Assembly (NCBI GenBank): GCA_905215775.1
Contig: CAJMRM010000049.1
Span: 1-23,985, forward strand
Origin: an uncultured bacterium
Lineage (GTDB): Bacteria; Bacillota; Clostridia; Lachnospirales; Lachnospiraceae
DNA length: 23,985 nucleotides
Direction: 5' to 3'
Part shown: positions 6,907 to 18,620 of the stretch, one piece after another
How positions within the stretch are numbered: the first letter of the stretch is position 1
Layout: each line of letters starts with the position of its first letter
Program-made: the position numbers and the translations under genes
The notes under the pieces: generated by a model
What the model saw: only the letters and a program-made list of their open reading frames with translations
Told to the model about the DNA's origin: nothing
Databases searched by the model: none

Positions 6907-7848
6907 ATGAAACTTGTGATCATCGAGCCCCTGGGCGTCAACGATGAAAAACTGCTGGCCATGGCAAAGGACATGCTGCCTGCAGATCTGGAGATCGTGT
7001 ATTACAACACCCGTGTCACCGATACGGAAACCCTTATTGCCCGCGGGCATGATGCAGATATCATTGCCGTATCCAACCTTCCCATGAACGCCGACGTGAT
7101 CAACGGCTGCAAAAACTTAAAAATGCTGTCTGTAGCCTTCACCGGCGTGGACCATATCGCCATGGACGCATGTAAGGCCAATGGCGTTCTGGTCAGCAAC
7201 TGCGCGGGCTATTCCACCGCCGCTGTGGCAGACCTGGTATTCGGTATGATCATCGCCCTTTACCGGAATATGATCCCCTGCAACGATGTGGTACGGAAGG
7301 AGGGCACCAAGGACGGACTGGTTGGCTTTGAGCTGGAAGGGAAGAAATTCGGCGTGATCGGTACCGGAGCCATCGGCCTCCGCACTGCTGCCATTGCCAA
7401 TGCCTTCGGCTGTCAGGTCCTGGCATACAGCCGCACCAAAAAGGAGATCCCCGGGATCACCTATGTGGATATGGACACGCTTCTCTCTTCCTGTGACATC
7501 GTTTCCCTCCACACGCCCTTAAACGCAGAGACAAAGGGGCTCATTGGAAAAGAGGAGCTGGCAAAAATGAAGCCGTCGGCCATCCTCATCAATACCTCCC
7601 GCGGTCCTGTGGTGGACAGCGCCGCCCTGGCCGACGCCTTAAATAACGGCCGCCTGGCCGGAGCCGGGATCGATGTATTTGAGACTGAGCCGCCCGTCTC
7701 CAAAGACCACCCGCTCCTTACGGCAAAAAATGTCATCGCCACTCCCCATGTGGCCTTTGCCACAAAGGAGGCCCTGGAAAAACGCGCCGTTATTGTTTTC
7801 GACAACGTGGATAAGTGGTTAAAGGGTACGCCCCAGAATGTGATGTAG
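6907..7848 (+). CDS. D-isomer-specific 2-hydroxyacid dehydrogenase, NAD-dependent
   Basis: A 313-residue cytoplasmic oxidoreductase interconverting a 2-oxoacid and a D-2-hydroxyacid with NAD(H). The dinucleotide-binding motif GTGAIG is at 152-157. The catalytic triad is visible as Arg232 in NTSRGPVVD, Glu261 in DVFETEPP and His281 in TPHVAF. Length and domain order (catalytic halves flanking the NAD domain) are normal. ATG at 6907 has AAGGAGG 7-9 bases upstream. It is a single-gene unit with its own promoter and a strong terminator. The family includes glycerate, lactate, phosphoglycerate and hydroxyisocaproate dehydrogenases; the sequence does not settle which, and there is no ACT domain, so SerA of the long type is excluded. 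Confidence 0.92.
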   Translation: MKLVIIEPLGVNDEKLLAMAKDMLPADLEIVYYNTRVTDTETLIARGHDADIIAVSNLPMNADVINGCKNLKMLSVAFTGVDHIAMDACKANGVLVSNCAGYSTAAVADLVFGMIIALYRNMIPCNDVVRKEGTKDGLVGFELEGKKFGVIGTGAIGLRTAAIANAFGCQVLAYSRTKKEIPGITYVDMDTLLSSCDIVSLHTPLNAETKGLIGKEELAKMKPSAILINTSRGPVVDSAALADALNNGRLAGAGIDVFETEPPVSKDHPLLTAKNVIATPHVAFATKEALEKRAVIVFDNVDKWLKGTPQNVM

Positions 7849-7902
7849 CTGATTTATCCACAGACAGGCCCAGGCGTCAGCCGTTTTTCCCCTGTTCTGC
7901 AA

Positions 7903-7943
7903 AAAAATTCCCGGAAGCGTTTGAAACGCCGCCGGGAATTTTT
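7903..7943. terminator. Strong bidirectional terminator between convergent genes
   Basis: AAAAATTCCCGG (7903-7914) pairs with CCGGGAATTTTT (7932-7943), a perfect 12-bp stem, with an inner stem GCGTT/AACGC. There are T-runs on the 3' side in both orientations. It serves the dehydrogenase on the plus strand and the methionine-rich secreted protein on the minus strand. Confidence 0.9.
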
Positions 7944-7960
7944 ATTTTACTTTTTGGAGA

Positions 7961-9046
7961 CTATACCAGAGCACTGCCCATGTCCTCATAGCCTTCTATG
8001 GACGGAAGCTCAAATTTCACTTCCTGTCCCGGATTATTGATGTTCATATGCATTTCCATCACATAAGAAACGGTCTCAAACTCTCCAGTCTCGCTGTCGG
8101 TCATGACCATATCCATATCCAGGCTCATATCCTCTTTGGCATAATAGCCGTTCTGATCCACAATGGCCTTACCGGATGCACTGCGGATATTGTAGGAAAC
8201 CGTATATCCGTTGTAAAGGGTATCCATATCTCCAACGATACCGTTTAAAAGGGAGTTCATATTGTCCGTATTGATGCCGTATGTAAGGACTGTATTTCCA
8301 TCCTCAGTGGTCATGGCCATATCCTTCATCATAGCCAGATCCATATCTACGGTCTCCAGATTGCTGGCAACCTGATCCAGGGCCTCGTCCAGAGGCATCT
8401 CCTGCTTCATCTTCATGCCCATCATGTCCATATAGTACATATTGTCTGTATAGAACATCTGGAACGGGATCTCGCTTCCCAGCATGGTCATGCTTCCATC
8501 CGCCACGAACTCCAGCTTTCCGGTCTGGGCTCCGCGGGTCTTCATGTTCATATCCATATTGGTGTCAATGGTGACGCCTTCCATGGTCATAGACATCTTA
8601 ATATCTGCCTGGGCATCCATGCTGTCTAAGGTACTGGTCTTTTCCTGGGCTGCCAGATACGCCTCCACAGCCGCCGGGTCGTTGGATGCGTCGGGCTTCA
8701 CTTCCTCCGCCGGCTGGATCTCTGCCGCCGGGACCTCCACCTGCTTTTCCTGGACCACGCCGTCTACCACCCAGGCGCCTTGGTCGTTGATCTCACAACC
8801 GCCGGCCTTGGCCGTCAGGTTATAAAGGGATACCTGCGCATAGCCGTCGTTATCAAAAATATAGCACTCTGCAATGCCGTCCTGGTTTCCGTCCAGCCAG
8901 TACCAGCCGTTCCGGCAGTAGGAACCGTCGTCGTTCTCGTACCGCCAGCCGTTCATATCCTGGCTCCACTGGCCTGCAAATGCGGTAAAGGAAACGGCCA
9001 GTGTGGCTGGAACTACTGTCAACAGAAGCTTTTTCCAATTTTTCAT
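7961..9046 (-). CDS. Secreted wall-binding-repeat protein with methionine-rich C-terminal domain
   Basis: A 361-residue exported protein. Residues 1-24 form a Sec signal peptide (MKNWKK, hydrophobic core, cleavage after AFA). Residues 25-75 hold choline-binding-like wall repeats (NGWRYENDDGSYCRNGWYWL, then DGNQDG and FDNDGYA), which in related proteins attach to cell-wall polymers. After a Pro/Glu-rich linker (about 100-125) comes a domain of roughly 220 residues very rich in Met; the whole protein has 34 Met in 361 residues, many spaced every second residue as in MDMNM. That pattern fits exposed beta strands. The domain recalls the LppX/DUF6612 type of ligand-carrying lipoprotein, but this is a tentative comparison. 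There is no lipobox. It lies 30 bases downstream of a shorter paralogue and shares its promoter. Function unknown. Confidence 0.88.
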   Translation of the reverse strand: MKNWKKLLLTVVPATLAVSFTAFAGQWSQDMNGWRYENDDGSYCRNGWYWLDGNQDGIAECYIFDNDGYAQVSLYNLTAKAGGCEINDQGAWVVDGVVQEKQVEVPAAEIQPAEEVKPDASNDPAAVEAYLAAQEKTSTLDSMDAQADIKMSMTMEGVTIDTNMDMNMKTRGAQTGKLEFVADGSMTMLGSEIPFQMFYTDNMYYMDMMGMKMKQEMPLDEALDQVASNLETVDMDLAMMKDMAMTTEDGNTVLTYGINTDNMNSLLNGIVGDMDTLYNGYTVSYNIRSASGKAIVDQNGYYAKEDMSLDMDMVMTDSETGEFETVSYVMEMHMNINNPGQEVKFELPSIEGYEDMGSALV

Positions 9047-9076
9047 ATTTTATTTCCTTCCTTCTTTATATGGGAA

Positions 9077-9394
9077 TTATTCGACTACGGGCTGTACCTG
9101 AACTTCTCCGTTCTCAACCCATGCGCCGTCCATATTTACATCATAACCGGCAGCCTTGCTGGTCAGGTTATAAAGGGAAACGAGAGCATAACCATCGTTA
9201 TCGAAGCAATAGCACTCTGCCTCGCCGTCCTCATTTCCATCCAGCCAGAACCAGCCGTTCTTGCAGTAGGAGCCATCTTCGTTCTCATACCACCAGCCGT
9301 TCATATCCTGATGCCACTGTCCTGCAAATGCAGTAAAGGAAAACATCATAGCCGCCGGAACCACTGCCAGTAAAACTTTTTTCCAATTTCTCAT
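9077..9394 (-). CDS. Small secreted wall-binding-repeat protein
   Basis: A 105-residue exported protein consisting only of a signal peptide (residues 1-24, cleavage after AFA), two choline-binding-like repeats (GWWYENEDGSYCKNGWFWL, then DGNEDG and FDNDGYAL) and a short tail. It aligns almost end to end with the first 100 residues of the next gene, so the two are tandem paralogues. The start at 9394 is chosen because CAGGAGGAC lies just upstream and the signal peptide begins there; an upstream in-frame ATG at 9451 would place extra residues before it and lies within the predicted transcript leader. Three cysteines lie in the repeat. It is the first gene of a two-gene operon with a clear promoter. 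No catalytic domain is present, so it is likely a wall-associated structural or adaptor protein. Confidence 0.87.
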   Translation of the reverse strand: MRNWKKVLLAVVPAAMMFSFTAFAGQWHQDMNGWWYENEDGSYCKNGWFWLDGNEDGEAECYCFDNDGYALVSLYNLTSKAAGYDVNMDGAWVENGEVQVQPVVE

Positions 9395-9423
9395 ATCCTT
9401 GTCCTCCTGAAAAATAGTATATT

Positions 9424-9448
9424 GTGCCATGTCTTCCGGACATTGCAC
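9424..9448. promoter_or_regulatory. Inverted repeat in leader of the wall-binding operon
   Basis: GTGC-C-ATGTC (9424-9433) is the inverse of GACAT-T-GCAC (9439-9448), giving 9 pairs with one mismatch around a 5-base loop. It begins only a few bases downstream of the predicted transcription start and could be a protein operator or an mRNA 5' stem-loop. Confidence 0.4.
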
Positions 9449-9459
9449 CATGTGACGAT

Positions 9460-9488
9460 ATTATATCAATCTTTCTGGCGATATTCAA
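9460..9488 (-). promoter_or_regulatory. Promoter of the wall-binding protein operon
   Basis: On the minus strand TTGAAT (9488-9483), a 17-base spacer and a perfect TATAAT (9465-9460). Predicted start near 9453, leaving a leader of about 60 bases before the ATG at 9394. Confidence 0.75.
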
Positions 9489-9541
9489 GTTTTTTCTGCG
9501 CTTTTTTCATGTTTTTTTGTGCACATTTCACTATTCTTCTG

Positions 9542-10708
9542 TTATATATACGACTGCTCCACCTGGATCACCGCATAATAGTTTTCCCAGGTTTCCTGGA
9601 CGATCGCTTCAATCTCCTCCTTCACCTGGTCATAGGTCCTGCCAAAGCCATAGGGGACCACCGCGTCGAAGACCAGATTTGTATGGGTAGGTCCCTGTAC
9701 CATACGCAGATCATGGATGGTCACGCCTTCTAAACGCTCCGCGATCTTTAAGGCCAGGATCCGCCTTACCTCCGCCACCTTTTCGTTATCCACCTCAATG
9801 GGATCCATATGGATCACAGCCTCACAGCCCAGCTTCTGGTTCAGTTCCTTTTCGATCCGGTCAATGACGTCATGGATCTCAAAGATATCGCAGTTTCCCG
9901 GAACCTCGCCGTGAAGGGAGATCATCCGCCTTCCGGGGCCGTAGTCATGGACCACCAGATCGTGGATCCCGATGATCTCCTCATGGGCCAGGACCAGACT
10001 CTTGATCTCCTCCACAAACTCCGGAGACGGCGGCTGGCCCAGAAGCGGATTCAAGGTATCCCGGGCAGCGCTGTATCCGGCGTAAAGCACAAAGCACGCC
10101 ACGATACAGCCGCACCAGCCGTCGATGTTATGGCCTGTATAATGGGCGACGATCATGGAAACCAGGACCGCCAGCGTTGCCACAGAATCGCTCAGGCTGT
10201 CCATGGCCGTGGCCTTCATGGCCTCTGAATCGATCCTGGTCCCGATCTTCCGGTTATAATAGCTCATATACAGCTTTACGCAGATGGACACACAGAGGAT
10301 GGCCACGGAAAGGGCTCCGGCCTCCACCGGCTCCGGTGTGCGGATCTTTTCGATGGATGTTTTTAGCAGCTCAAAGCCCATGAGCATAATGACCATGGAA
10401 ACTCCGAAGCCGGATATGTATTCAAACCGTCCGTGACCAAAGGGGTGGTCTGCATCGGGCTTCATCCCGGAAAACCGGAAGCCCACCAGGGTAATGAACG
10501 AAGAACCCGCATCCGACAGGTTGTTGAAGGCATCGGCAGTAATGGCAATGGAGCCGCTTAAAACGCCTGCCAGGTATTTTCCAATAAAAAGCAGCACGTT
10601 CAGGCCGATCCCCACAATGCTGCACAGCATCCCATAGGCCCGCCGGACCCCCTGGTCCTCTGCCTGGTCATGATTTTTAATAAATATTCTGGACAAGAAT
10701 GTGATCAT
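9542..10708 (-). CDS. Cation diffusion facilitator family metal exporter
   Basis: A 388-residue inner-membrane antiporter exporting divalent metal in exchange for protons. Six membrane segments occupy about residues 25-215, followed by two cytoplasmic ferredoxin-like segments, making it longer than the ~300-residue minimal family members. Metal-site residues in TM2 are Asp59, Asn63 and Asp66 in ADAFNNLSDAG; in TM5 they are Asp170 and Asp174 in MDSLSDS. Zinc exporters usually have HxxxD in TM5, whereas DxxxD is found in manganese-type members, so Mn export is the better guess, without proof. The extra C-terminal segment (about 305-388, containing HDLRMVQGPTHTNLVFD) is a second copy of the cytoplasmic fold. 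ATG at 10708 follows AGGAAGGG. It lies 82 bases after rpoC with no clear promoter, so some expression may come from read-through. Confidence 0.9.
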   Translation of the reverse strand: MITFLSRIFIKNHDQAEDQGVRRAYGMLCSIVGIGLNVLLFIGKYLAGVLSGSIAITADAFNNLSDAGSSFITLVGFRFSGMKPDADHPFGHGRFEYISGFGVSMVIMLMGFELLKTSIEKIRTPEPVEAGALSVAILCVSICVKLYMSYYNRKIGTRIDSEAMKATAMDSLSDSVATLAVLVSMIVAHYTGHNIDGWCGCIVACFVLYAGYSAARDTLNPLLGQPPSPEFVEEIKSLVLAHEEIIGIHDLVVHDYGPGRRMISLHGEVPGNCDIFEIHDVIDRIEKELNQKLGCEAVIHMDPIEVDNEKVAEVRRILALKIAERLEGVTIHDLRMVQGPTHTNLVFDAVVPYGFGRTYDQVKEEIEAIVQETWENYYAVIQVEQSYI

Positions 10709-10746
10709 GTGGTTGTCCCTTCCTAACTCTCCAAAATGTGAAACAG

Positions 10747-10769
10747 CGAGGGAGCTTTCTGCTCCCCCG
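10747..10769 (-). terminator. Weak hairpin after rpoC
   Basis: GGGAGC (10750-10755) pairs with GCTCCC (10761-10766) around a 5-base loop, and two further outer pairs flank a mismatch. In the rpoC direction it is followed by a mixed sequence, not a real T-tract, so termination is probably incomplete. Confidence 0.4.
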
Positions 10770-10790
10770 CCGCAATTCGGTTTCTATGTT

Positions 10791-14501
<3,711 letters not shown>

Positions 14502-14519
14502 GAACGGTACTCCCTTCTA

Positions 14520-17500
14520 TTAATTATCTTTTTCCGAATAGTCGTCATCGATGTAGCCGTCCTCTTCCTCCGGCCCGTCGATATAGTCGTCATCCTCAGA
14601 ATCCACCAGCTCTCCGTCCTTGAACTCCTGCTTCTGGAAGCCGTAGCTGCCGAAGGATTCCTCTTTCTCGTCGTAACGTCTGTCGCCTTCGATGATGGAG
14701 CGCAGATCCAGGTCGGTATCTGCATAATCGATGTTCTCGGACATCTCCACTTCCTCGCCGTTGTCTTTCAGGACTCTCACGTCCAGACCCAGGGACTGGA
14801 GCTCCTTTAAGAGTACCTTGAAGGACTCGGGAATACCCGGCTCAGGAATGTTCTCGCCCTTGATGATGGCCTCGTAGGTCTTCACACGGCCCACAACGTC
14901 ATCGGACTTCACGGTCAGGATCTCCTGGAGCGTATAGGACGCGCCGTATGCCTCCAGGGCCCATACCTCCATCTCACCGAAACGCTGTCCGCCGAACTGG
15001 GCCTTACCGCCAAGCGGCTGCTGGGTAACCAGTGCATATGGACCGGTGGAACGGGCATGGATCTTATCGTCTACCAGATGGTGGAGCTTTAAGTAATGCA
15101 TGTGTCCGATGGTGGTCGGGCTGTCAAAGGGCTCTCCGGTACGGCCGTCGCACAGCTGCACCTTACCGGTACGGCTGATGGGCACGCCCTTCCAGAGACC
15201 GCGGTGCTCTAAATGGGTTCCCAGATACTCCATGACCTCCGGCTTGATCAGGTCTGCGTATTTCTCATGGAATGCATCCCATTCCATATTTACATAATCG
15301 TTGGCCAGCTCCAGAGTATCCTGGATATCATCCTCGTTGGCTCCGTCGAAGACCGGAGTGGATACGTTGAAGCCCAGTGCTCTGGCGGCCAGGCTTAAGT
15401 GGATCTCCAGCACCTGTCCGATGTTCATACGGGACGGCACGCCCAGGGGGTTCAATACGATATCCAGCGGACGGCCGTTGGGTAAGAACGGCATATCCTC
15501 GACCGGAAGCACACGGGAAACAACACCCTTGTTTCCGTGACGGCCGGCCATCTTATCGCCCACGGAGATCTTTCTCTTCTGGGCAATGTAGATCCTTACG
15601 GACTGGTTCACGCCGGGAGCCAGCTCGTCGCCGTTCTCCCTTGTGAATACCTTGGCGTCCACAATAATGCCGTAAGCGCCGTGGGGCACCTTAAGGGAGG
15701 TATCGCGGACCTCTCTTGCCTTCTCGCCGAAGATGGCGCGGAGGAGCTTTTCTTCTGCCGTCAGCTCCGTCTCTCCCTTGGGAGTTACCTTGCCCACCAG
15801 GATATCGCCGGCACGGACCTCAGCGCCGATGCGGATGATGCCGCGCTCGTCCAGATCCTTTAAGGCATCGTCGCCAACGCCAGGAACGTCTCTGGTGATC
15901 TCTTCCGGCCCCAGCTTGGTATCCCTGGCTTCCGCCTCGTACTCCTCGATGTGGACGGAGGTATATACGTCGTTCTGCACCAGCTTCTCGCTTAACAGTA
16001 CGGCGTCCTCGTAGTTATAGCCCTCCCAGGTCATGAAGCCGATCAGCGGGTTCTTTCCAAGGGCGATCTCACCGTTCTTTGTGGACGGGCCGTCTGCGAT
16101 CACCTCACCCTTTTCTACATGGTCTCCCTTGTAAACGATGGGCTTCTGGTTGTAGCAGTTGGACTGGTTGCTTCTTGCGAATTTTGTCAGACGGTACACA
16201 TCCTTCATACCGTCGGAATCTCTCTTAATGATGATCTCGTTGGAGGCAGAACGCTCTACTACGCCGGCATTTTTAGCAACGACGCAGACACCGGAGTCAA
16301 CGGCCGCCTTGGCCTCGATACCGGTTCCTACCACCGGAGCTTCGGTGGAAAGCAGCGGCACAGCCTGACGCTGCATGTTGGAGCCCATTAACGCACGGTT
16401 GGCGTCGTCGTTCTCCAGGAACGGGATCATGGATGTAGCCACGGAGAATACCATCTTCGGGGATACGTCCATTAAGTCGATGGAACGCTTCTGGAAGGAG
16501 GAGGTCTCCTCGCGGAAACGTCCGGAAATATTGTTGTGGACAAAGTGGCCGTCCTCGTCTAAGGGCTCGTTGGCCTGGGCTACCACATAGTTGTCCTCTT
16601 CATCGGCAGTCAGATATACCACATCGTCGGTTACGATGGGATTGGCCGGATCTGTTTTATCCAGCACCCGGTACGGAGCCTCTACAAAGCCGTACTGGTT
16701 GACTCTGGCGTAGCAGGCCAGAGAGTTGATCAGACCGATGTTGGGACCCTCGGGGGTCTCGATGGGACACATACGTCCGTAATGGGTGTAGTGTACGTCG
16801 CGGACCTCGAATCCGGCACGCTCTCTGGACAGACCGCCGGGGCCTAATGCAGAAAGACGTCTCTTGTGAGTCAGCTCGGACAGCGGGTTGTTCTGATCCA
16901 TGAACTGGGACAGCTGGGAGCTTCCGAAGAACTCCTTCACCGCTGCCGTCACCGGCTTGATATTGATCAGGGACTGGGGCGTGATGCCCTCCATATCCTG
17001 TGTGGTCATACGCTCTCTTACCACACGCTCCATTCTGGAAAGGCCGATGCGGTACTGGTTCTGTAAAAGCTCGCCCACCGCACGGATCCTACGGTTTCCA
17101 AGGTGGTCGATGTCATCCTTTGTACCAACGCCGAACTCCAGATGCATATTATAGTTAATGGAAGCAATGATATCTTCCTTTGTGATGTGCTTGGGGATCA
17201 GGTTGTGGATGTGACGGCGGATCTCTGCCTTTAACTCATCCTCTCCCATATCGCCTGCTTTTTCCAGGATATCCGCCAGTACCGGGTAGAATACTAACTC
17301 CGTAACGCCGGCCTCCTCCGGATCAAAGCCAACATAGGCGGACAGATCTACCATCATATTGGAAAGGACCTTTACGTTCCTCTCCTCGGTCTGTACCCAT
17401 ACATAGGGAACAGCCGCGTTCTGGATGGCCACTGCCTGCTCCATGCTCACGGTCTTTCCGGCCTCGGCAAGGATTTCGCCGGTTGTGGTATCCACCACAT

Positions 17501-18389
17501 CCTCAGCCAGGACCTGGCCCGTGATACGGTTCTTAAAGTGAAGCTTCTTATTAAATTTATATCTTCCGACCTTGGCCAGATCATACCTTCTGGGGTCGAA
17601 GAACATGCTGTTTAACAGGCTCTCGGCGCTGTCCACAGAAAGCGGCTCGCCGGGACGGATCTTTTTATATAATTCAAGAAGGCCGTCCTGATAGTTATCG
17701 GAGGTGTCCTTTCCAAAGCTGGCTAACAGCTTGGGCTCCTCACCGAATAATGCAGTGATCTCTGCATTGGTGCCGTAGCCCAGGGCACGGATCAGGACCG
17801 TCACCGGGACCTTTCTTGTACGGTCTACGCGGACATAGAACACGTCGTTGGAGTCTGTTTCATACTCCAGCCATGCACCGCGGTTGGGGATCACGGTACA
17901 GGAATATAATTCCTTTCCGATCTTATCGTGATCGATCCCATAATAGATTCCGGGGGAACGTACCAGCTGGCTGACGATAACACGCTCTGCGCCGTTGATG
18001 ACGAAGGAACCCGTATCGGTCATTAATGGAAGATCACCCATGAAGATCTCGTGTTCATTGATTTCATCTTTATCTTTGTTGCAGAGTCTCACCTTTACTT
18101 TTAAAGGCGCTGCGTAAGTGGCATCCCGTTCTTTGCACTCTTCGATCGTGTACTTGATATCATCTTTGCAAAGTGTGAAGTCCACAAACTCCAGACTCAG
18201 ATGACCAGCAAAGTCCGCGATGGGAGAGATATCCTCAAAGACCTCTTTCAGGCCCTCGTCCAGGAACCACTGATAGGAATCTTTCTGGATTTCGATCAGG
18301 TTCGGCATCTCAAGAACTTCCTTCTGTCTCGAGTAGCTCATCCTTACGCTTTTACCGGCCGGCACCGGACGTATTCTGCTTTTCTCCAT
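14520..18389 (-). CDS. rpoB: DNA-directed RNA polymerase beta subunit
   Basis: The beta subunit of RNA polymerase, 1289 residues. The rifampicin pocket reads SSQLSQFMDQNNPLSELTHK and continues RRLSALGPGG; Gln495, Asp498, His508, Arg511, Ser513 and Leu515 all match the sensitive state (E. coli Q513, D516, H526, R529, S531, L533). Other family segments include SPGIYYGIDHDKIGKE, PIETPEGPNIGLI, GYNYEDAVLLSE, KISVGDKMAGRHGNKGVVS and the C-terminal GKAQFGGQRFGEMEVWALEA. The last 60 residues form an acidic tail. ATG at 18389 has AGGGGTG upstream at acceptable distance. It is the first gene of the rpoBC unit here, with its own promoter; ribosomal genes rplJ/rplL are not directly upstream. Confidence 0.98.
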   Translation of the reverse strand: MEKSRIRPVPAGKSVRMSYSRQKEVLEMPNLIEIQKDSYQWFLDEGLKEVFEDISPIADFAGHLSLEFVDFTLCKDDIKYTIEECKERDATYAAPLKVKVRLCNKDKDEINEHEIFMGDLPLMTDTGSFVINGAERVIVSQLVRSPGIYYGIDHDKIGKELYSCTVIPNRGAWLEYETDSNDVFYVRVDRTRKVPVTVLIRALGYGTNAEITALFGEEPKLLASFGKDTSDNYQDGLLELYKKIRPGEPLSVDSAESLLNSMFFDPRRYDLAKVGRYKFNKKLHFKNRITGQVLAEDVVDTTTGEILAEAGKTVSMEQAVAIQNAAVPYVWVQTEERNVKVLSNMMVDLSAYVGFDPEEAGVTELVFYPVLADILEKAGDMGEDELKAEIRRHIHNLIPKHITKEDIIASINYNMHLEFGVGTKDDIDHLGNRRIRAVGELLQNQYRIGLSRMERVVRERMTTQDMEGITPQSLINIKPVTAAVKEFFGSSQLSQFMDQNNPLSELTHKRRLSALGPGGLSRERAGFEVRDVHYTHYGRMCPIETPEGPNIGLINSLACYARVNQYGFVEAPYRVLDKTDPANPIVTDDVVYLTADEEDNYVVAQANEPLDEDGHFVHNNISGRFREETSSFQKRSIDLMDVSPKMVFSVATSMIPFLENDDANRALMGSNMQRQAVPLLSTEAPVVGTGIEAKAAVDSGVCVVAKNAGVVERSASNEIIIKRDSDGMKDVYRLTKFARSNQSNCYNQKPIVYKGDHVEKGEVIADGPSTKNGEIALGKNPLIGFMTWEGYNYEDAVLLSEKLVQNDVYTSVHIEEYEAEARDTKLGPEEITRDVPGVGDDALKDLDERGIIRIGAEVRAGDILVGKVTPKGETELTAEEKLLRAIFGEKAREVRDTSLKVPHGAYGIIVDAKVFTRENGDELAPGVNQSVRIYIAQKRKISVGDKMAGRHGNKGVVSRVLPVEDMPFLPNGRPLDIVLNPLGVPSRMNIGQVLEIHLSLAARALGFNVSTPVFDGANEDDIQDTLELANDYVNMEWDAFHEKYADLIKPEVMEYLGTHLEHRGLWKGVPISRTGKVQLCDGRTGEPFDSPTTIGHMHYLKLHHLVDDKIHARSTGPYALVTQQPLGGKAQFGGQRFGEMEVWALEAYGASYTLQEILTVKSDDVVGRVKTYEAIIKGENIPEPGIPESFKVLLKELQSLGLDVRVLKDNGEEVEMSENIDYADTDLDLRSIIEGDRRYDEKEESFGSYGFQKQEFKDGELVDSEDDDYIDGPEEEDGYIDDDYSEKDN

Positions 18390-18441
18390 TGACGTTTCAC
18401 CCCTGTTTTCTTTCTATATCAACTCTATTTTTGGGCATAAT

Positions 18442-18464
18442 GGTACCCTTACGCGCAGGATACC
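18442..18464 (-). promoter_or_regulatory. Hairpin in the rpoB leader
   Basis: On the minus strand GGTATCC (18464-18458) pairs with GGGTACC (18448-18442), seven pairs including one G-U, around a 9-base loop. It lies in the roughly 85-base leader between the rpoB promoter and start codon. There is no T-tract, so a terminator is unlikely; mRNA stability or autogenous control is possible. Confidence 0.35.
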
Positions 18465-18481
18465 ACAATAGTGCACATTTC

Positions 18482-18510
18482 ATATTATCATGCCCGTGTC
18501 AACCTGTCAA
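18482..18510 (-). promoter_or_regulatory. Promoter of rpoBC with two tandem -35 boxes
   Basis: On the minus strand TTGACA (18510-18505), a 17-base spacer and TAATAT (18487-18482), within TGATAATAT. A second perfect TTGACA at 18502-18497 starts 8 bases later. The first gives the ideal spacing to the -10 region; the second may be incidental or allow alternative polymerase contacts. Confidence 0.7.
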
Positions 18511-18590
18511 GGGTATTTCCCAACATTTTCAAAGACTTAATTTTGTTACTTTATAAGCCCAAATACTTTTGTTTATTATGTATAATTTTA

Positions 18591-18620
18591 TTGAATATAT
18601 CTTCATTCTTATGGTAAAAT
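18591..18620 (+). promoter_or_regulatory. Promoter of the hydrogenase operon
   Basis: TTGAAT (18591-18596), an 18-base spacer and TAAAAT (18615-18620) precede the first hydrogenase gene by about 54 bases. The region between this and the rpoB promoter (18511-18590) is A/T-rich and holds no further gene. No clear Rex or other redox operator was recognised. Confidence 0.55.

Noticed and set aside
17000..17100. Possible rifampicin-resistance change in rpoB
   Set aside because: All main resistance positions (Gln495, Asp498, His508, Arg511, Ser513, Leu515) carry the sensitive residue.
18511..18590. Rex-like redox operator upstream of the hydrogenase operon
   Set aside because: A/T-rich strings containing TTGTTA occur, but no symmetric site resembling the Rex consensus could be read.
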